Assembly: GCA_050258095.1 (NCBI GenBank) | Contig: JBLMYD010000141.1 | Coordinates: 1-13,753, forward strand | From: VRUE01 sp050258095 | GTDB taxonomy: Bacteria > Actinomycetota > Thermoleophilia > Solirubrobacterales > 70-9 | Reading direction: 5' to 3' | DNA length: 13,753 nucleotides | Shown here: positions 13,132-13,753 of the stretch, piece by piece | Layout: each line of letters starts with the position of its first letter | How positions within the stretch are numbered: position 1 is the stretch's first letter | The notes under the pieces: model-generated | The model's input: only the letters and a program-made list of their open reading frames with translations | Databases searched by the model: none | What the model was told of the DNA's origin: nothing | Made by a program: the position numbers and the translations under genes

Positions 13132-13753
13132 GCAACCGCACGTTCGTAATCGGGGTCGGCATGACCAAGTTCGAGAAGCCGGGCACGAAGGAGGGCGACT
13201 ACCCGGACTGGGCCAAGGAGGCGGGGGAGAGGGCGCTCGCCGACGCGGGCATCCCCTACGAGGACGTCCAGCAGGCCTTCGCCGGCTACTGCTACGGCGA
13301 CTCGACCTACGGCCAGCGGGCGCTCTACCAGCTCGGCCTCACCGGCATCCCGGTCGTCAACGTCAACAACAACTGCTCGACCGGCTCCTCGGCGCTCTTC
13401 CTCGCCCGCCAGGCGGTCAAGGGCGGCCTCGTCGACTGCGCGCTCGCGGTCGGCTTCGAGAAGATGGAGCCGGGCAGCCTCGGCGTCAAGTACACCGACC
13501 GCACCAACGCGATCGACAAGCACGCGATGCGGATGTTCGAGATCCGCGACCCCGAGGCCTCGCCGCCGGCGCCGCAGATGTTCGGCAACGCCGGCCGCGA
13601 CCACATGGACAAGTACGGCTCCCAGCCCGACCACTACGCCTGGATCGGCTGGAAGAACCACAAGCACTCGGTCAACAACCCCTACGCCCAGTTCCAGGAC
13701 GAGTACACGATCGAGGACATCAAGGCGGCGAAGATGATCCACGACCCGCTGAC
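13128..13753 (+). CDS. Thiolase-fold lipid-transfer protein (SCPx/Ltp type), 3' partial
   Basis: The frame is open to the end of the window (208 complete codons). The TTG start overlaps the FUSC stop (TTGA) and AGGAG at 13116-13120 lies seven bases before it, an excellent ribosome site. The protein begins SNRTFVIGVGMTKFEKPG, the usual opening of SCPx-type thiolases, and has the nucleophile loop VVNVNNNCSTGSSALFLARQAV with Cys83. GGLVDCALAVGFEKMEPGSLG (about 96-116) and the long MFGNAGRDHMDKYG segment match actinobacterial Ltp proteins. These act in beta-oxidation-like or sterol side-chain degradation, cleaving or retro-aldol processing acyl-CoA, often with a DUF35 partner. Whether the C-terminal half carries the HGH and Cys residues needed for thiolysis lies beyond the window. 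Operon pairing with the FUSC gene suggests joint expression. Confidence 0.92.
   Translation, partial: MSNRTFVIGVGMTKFEKPGTKEGDYPDWAKEAGERALADAGIPYEDVQQAFAGYCYGDSTYGQRALYQLGLTGIPVVNVNNNCSTGSSALFLARQAVKGGLVDCALAVGFEKMEPGSLGVKYTDRTNAIDKHAMRMFEIRDPEASPPAPQMFGNAGRDHMDKYGSQPDHYAWIGWKNHKHSVNNPYAQFQDEYTIEDIKAAKMIHDPL

Noticed and set aside
12915..13742. Minus-strand frame across the right end
   Set aside because: Antisense to the FUSC end and to the clear thiolase gene; Val/Arg-rich without motifs.

Overview
The window is GC-rich bacterial DNA with dense gene packing, many GTG/TTG starts and overlapping stop/start codons. It carries a GarA–FtsR-type pair, a WS/DGAT acyltransferase, an alkyl-DHAP-synthase-like oxidase and an SCPx-type thiolase. 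Together these point to Actinomycetota, most likely class Thermoleophilia (Solirubrobacterales-like). The phylum is well supported; the class is an inference from gene content and style. No rRNA, tRNA, CRISPR array or insertion sequence was seen.

Layout. 1-1172 (+): a zinc-ribbon/FHA protein (5' end outside the window) overlapping by one base a MerR-type regulator of the FtsR/Rv1828 family. 1173-1286: a striking 114-bp nested palindrome with perfect 20-bp ends. 1299-3370 (+): an SRPBCC protein overlapping an FAD-dependent alkyl-DHAP-synthase-like oxidase. 3376-4230 (-): a membrane-anchored protein with a cytoplasmic HTH and an RskA-like outer domain, divergent from a PaaI-type thioesterase at 4264-4677 (+). 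4711-9032 (-): nadE, a WS/DGAT acyltransferase and dinB. 9081-10967: an accessory-looking islet of lower GC with a small membrane protein, a hicBA toxin-antitoxin pair, a 96-aa unknown protein and a DUF3800 protein. 11136-11900 (-): ccdA, divergent from a FUSC-family membrane protein (about 12010-13131, +), which overlaps a thiolase-like lipid-transfer protein running off the right edge.

How the genes fit together. The flanks are chromosomal housekeeping: carbon/nitrogen flux signalling (FHA), division-linked transcription (FtsR), NAD synthesis, translesion synthesis and thiol-redox export. A lipid theme recurs: the AGPS-like oxidase, PaaI-type thioesterase, WS/DGAT and SCPx-type thiolase all handle acyl or alkyl lipids, but they lie in separate transcription units, so no single pathway is claimed. 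The islet at 9081-11130 is the part most like a mobile or defence-associated cassette.

Regulation. Several genes lack a Shine-Dalgarno sequence but have a TANNNT-like -10 hexamer 6-9 bases before the start codon, as expected for leaderless transcripts. Two intergenic gaps of 33 and 36 bp each appear to hold two divergent promoters of this kind. Dyads sit before nadE and between ccdA and the FUSC gene, and a 15-bp hairpin joins the convergent ends of the thioesterase gene and nadE.
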